A program made the translations under genes and the position numbers. Below, in pieces: positions 5,654 through 7,575 of a stretch of DNA of 7,575 nt. The stretch covers positions 1 through 7,575 of the forward strand of contig JAFTBL010000114.1 of NCBI GenBank assembly GCA_017455225.1, given 5' to 3'. Below the pieces are notes generated by a model that saw only the letters and a list, made by a program, of their open reading frames with translations, searched no databases and had not been told where the DNA came from. The DNA comes from Oscillospiraceae bacterium. Its GTDB lineage: Bacteria; Bacillota_A; Clostridia; Oscillospirales; Oscillospiraceae. Position 1 is the stretch's first letter, and each line of letters begins with the position of its first letter.

Positions 5654-5690
5654 GTATCATCATACTTGTTAGAATGGGAGTATTTAGTTT

Positions 5691-6572
5691 ATGGTTCAAA
5701 CAAAACGGCGTCCGGGCGACCGGAAGGACGGCACGCTGCTGCGGGACCTTCCGTCGATCCAGTTTATCACCGGCATCATCTACCCCAACCGGTGCGACAA
5801 CGAGGCCTATATCTCCGAGCGGATCGATCTGACGGCCATCAAGGCGTACATCGCCCGCAAAAACGAGACGGAGACCGACTTCCCTTACACGTTTTTCCAC
5901 GTCATCGTGGCGGCGCTGGTGAAAACCATTACCCTGCGCCCCAAGCTGAACCGCTTTATCGCCAACCAGAACTTCTACCTGCGCAACAACATCTCCGCCT
6001 CCTTCGTGGTGAAGAAGGAATTCGCCGACAACGGCGCCGAGGCGCTGGCCACCCTGCGGGCACGGGAGGACGACACCGTGGAGACGGTGCATGAGTACAT
6101 CCGCTCGCAGGTGAAGGACTGCCGCAGCGAGAAGGTGGATCCCTCCACCGACAGCATGGACATGCTGAACAAGCTGCCCCGCTTCGTGGGCAAGACGGCG
6201 GTGAAGTTCATCATGTGGCTGGATAAGCACGGCTGGGTGCCCTCGTCCATGATCGCCACCGACCCCTATTACAGCAGCGTGGTGATCTCCAATCTGGGCT
6301 CCATCAAGCTCAAGTCCGGCTATCACCATCTGACCAACTGGGGCACCTGCTCCCTGTTCTGCATCATCGGGGAGAAAAAGATGACCCCCGTATTTGACGG
6401 GAACGGCAACGCCGCCATGCGCGAGACGCTGGATCTGGGGTTGACCATTGACGAGCGTCTGGCCGACGGCTATTACTACTCCAAATCCATCCGGCTGCTG
6501 AAGTATCTGCTGGAGCACCCGGAGGAGCTGGAGAAACCCATGAAGGAGGAAGTACCCTATGAGCAAAAATGA
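5691..6572 (+). CDS. Stand-alone E2-type acyltransferase-fold protein (2-oxoacid dehydrogenase catalytic domain family), active-site His replaced
   Basis: A 293-residue protein matching the catalytic domain of dihydrolipoamide acyltransferases (2-oxoacid_dh family, chloramphenicol-acetyltransferase fold). Landmarks in order are the early helix (FPYTFFHVIVAALVKTI), the RPKLNRFIANQNFY strand region, the conserved SNLG (200-203) and the final block LGLTIDERLADG (about 249-260). In E2 enzymes that block reads DHRxxDG; here the catalytic His is Glu255, while D259-G260 remain. There is no lipoyl domain, no peripheral-subunit-binding domain and no E1/E3 gene nearby, so it is not part of a classical dehydrogenase complex. 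Start ATG 5691 has GGGAG 10 nt upstream. Its 3' end overlaps the acyl-CoA ligase gene by 14 nt and contains that gene's ribosome binding site, which ties their expression. It may transfer or bind an acyl group made by the ligase, or be a non-catalytic partner; its function is unknown. Confidence 0.85.
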   Translation: MVQTKRRPGDRKDGTLLRDLPSIQFITGIIYPNRCDNEAYISERIDLTAIKAYIARKNETETDFPYTFFHVIVAALVKTITLRPKLNRFIANQNFYLRNNISASFVVKKEFADNGAEALATLRAREDDTVETVHEYIRSQVKDCRSEKVDPSTDSMDMLNKLPRFVGKTAVKFIMWLDKHGWVPSSMIATDPYYSSVVISNLGSIKLKSGYHHLTNWGTCSLFCIIGEKKMTPVFDGNGNAAMRETLDLGLTIDERLADGYYYSKSIRLLKYLLEHPEELEKPMKEEVPYEQK

Positions 6573-7575
6573 GGTCAAGACCCCCTGGCTTGCCAGCAAG
6601 GACGAGGAGGTACCCGCCACGCTGACCTACTCCACGCTGTCCATGGCCGGCAAGGTGGAGGAGATCGTGAAAAAATACCCCGACTACACCGCCTATGAGT
6701 TCATGGGCCACGCCACCACCTACGCCCAGATGTGGGAGAAGACCGTGGCCTGCGCCAAGAGCCTGAAGGCCATCGGCGTCCGGGAGGGCGACAAGGTCAC
6801 CATCTGCATGCCCAACGCGCCCCAGACCGTGTGCATGTTCTACGCGGTGAATCTGGTGGGCGCCATCGCCAACATGGTGCACCCCCTGTCCGCCGAGAGC
6901 GAGATCGCCTTTTACCTGCGGGACAGCGGCTCTGTGGCCGCCATCACACTGGATCAGTTTTACCAGAAGTTCGAGAACGTGCGCAAGGCAGTGGATCTGC
7001 CCTGCCTGATCGTCACCTCGGTGAAGGACGAGCTGCAGCCCCTTTTGAAAATGGGCTACGCGCTGACCGAGGGGCGGAAGATCCCGCCGGTGCCCCGCAA
7101 GGGCGGCGTGGTGATGTGGAAGGATTTCCTCAAGCGCGGCAGCCACGTGGAGATCTACCGCATCAACCGCAAGGACACCGACCCCGCCGCCATCCTCTAT
7201 TCCGGCGGCACCACCGGCACCACCAAGGGCATTCTGCTGTCCAACCGCAATTTCAACGCGCTGGGCGCGCAAATCGTGGCCACCAACCCCATCTTCGCCC
7301 CCGGCGACAAGATGCTGGCCATCATGCCCATGTTCCACGGCTTCGGGCTTGGCGTGAGCATCCACTCCATGCTGGCCAGCGGCGGTTGCTGTATCCTGGT
7401 GCCGCGGTTCACGCCCCAGACCTATGCCGACCTGCTGCGCAAGCACAAGCCCAACTTCATCGCGGGCGTGCCCACGCTGTACGAGGCGCTGTTGCGCATC
7501 CCGAACCTGGACGATCTGGACCTGTCCTGCCTCAAGGGCGTGTTCTCCGGCGGCGACAGCCTGCCCCCGGAGCTC
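6559..7575 (+). CDS. AMP-forming acyl-CoA ligase/synthetase, N-terminal part (3' end outside window)
   Basis: A member of the adenylate-forming (ANL) enzyme family, which activates a carboxylic acid with ATP and usually passes it to CoA. 339 residues are visible; relatives are about 500-570, so the C-terminal lid domain is missing. The ATP phosphate-binding loop is at residues 214-224 (YSGGTTGTTKG; the common Pro before Lys is Thr here), the A4 motif at 256-263 (MPMFHGFG) and the A5 motif near 328-339 (VFSGGDSLPPEL). The TYAQMWEKTVACAKSLKAIGVREGD region is typical of the N-terminus. The style resembles long-chain fatty acyl-CoA ligases, but the substrate cannot be told. Start ATG 6559 has AAGGAGGA at 6543-6550, inside the upstream acyltransferase gene, which it overlaps by 14 nt. 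Confidence 0.93.
   Translation, partial: MSKNEVKTPWLASKDEEVPATLTYSTLSMAGKVEEIVKKYPDYTAYEFMGHATTYAQMWEKTVACAKSLKAIGVREGDKVTICMPNAPQTVCMFYAVNLVGAIANMVHPLSAESEIAFYLRDSGSVAAITLDQFYQKFENVRKAVDLPCLIVTSVKDELQPLLKMGYALTEGRKIPPVPRKGGVVMWKDFLKRGSHVEIYRINRKDTDPAAILYSGGTTGTTKGILLSNRNFNALGAQIVATNPIFAPGDKMLAIMPMFHGFGLGVSIHSMLASGGCCILVPRFTPQTYADLLRKHKPNFIAGVPTLYEALLRIPNLDDLDLSCLKGVFSGGDSLPPEL

Noticed and set aside
5691..6572. Acyltransferase-fold gene as the E2 subunit of a 2-oxoacid dehydrogenase complex
   Set aside because: It has no lipoyl domain, no peripheral-subunit-binding domain and no neighbouring E1 or E3 genes, and the catalytic His is missing.
5490..6620. A 376-codon minus-strand open frame opposite the acyltransferase-fold gene
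   Set aside because: Shadow frame with a His/Val/Gly/Gln-rich translation. It runs through both promoters and the AT-rich control region and has no recognisable domain.
6364..7446. A 360-codon minus-strand open frame opposite the acyl-CoA ligase
   Set aside because: The plus strand has the ATP-binding, A4 and A5 motifs of the ligase in one continuous frame to the window end; the opposite frame is low-complexity.

Overview
The window is GC-rich bacterial DNA with Shine-Dalgarno sites, short gene overlaps and intrinsic terminators. The Bacillus-like MetRS with a C-terminal tRNA-binding domain next to a tatD gene, the Fe-S/radical-SAM genes and the GC-rich interspersed repeats together suggest an anaerobic, gut-type member of the Clostridia (Oscillospiraceae-like). 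That assignment is an inference from gene style, not from a search.

Left part (1-2499, + strand): the 3' two thirds of a methionyl-tRNA synthetase gene (metG, cut by the window edge), an intrinsic terminator, then a small antibiotic-biosynthesis-monooxygenase (ABM) fold gene overlapping a TatD-family metal hydrolase gene by 11 nt. A very strong terminator follows tatD.

Middle (2500-3120): a non-coding island of about 620 bp built from several families of short GC-rich repeats: a roughly 101-bp unit present twice, a 54/60-bp unit present twice, exact 20-bp and 24-bp direct repeats, several perfect hairpins, and two hairpins followed by T6 that look like built-in terminators. It lies between the 3' ends of two convergent transcription units.

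Right part, minus strand (3125-5530): a two-gene operon read leftward, with a radical SAM protein first and then an aldo/keto reductase carrying a C-terminal double [4Fe-4S] ferredoxin-like domain. It has a near-consensus sigma-70 promoter (17-nt spacer) and ends in a strong hairpin terminator. The function of the pair is not known to me; it is probably a redox or radical enzyme module.

Far right, plus strand (5645-7575): a divergently transcribed operon with an extended -10 promoter. Its first gene encodes a stand-alone protein related to the catalytic domain of 2-oxoacid dehydrogenase E2 acyltransferases. It lacks a lipoyl domain, and the usual active-site His is replaced by Glu. This gene overlaps by 14 nt an AMP-forming acyl-CoA ligase/synthetase gene, which is cut by the window end. 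The pair (acyl activation plus an acyltransferase fold) is the most promising candidate here for an undescribed function. Several long open frames opposite real genes are GC-rich shadows and are not annotated.
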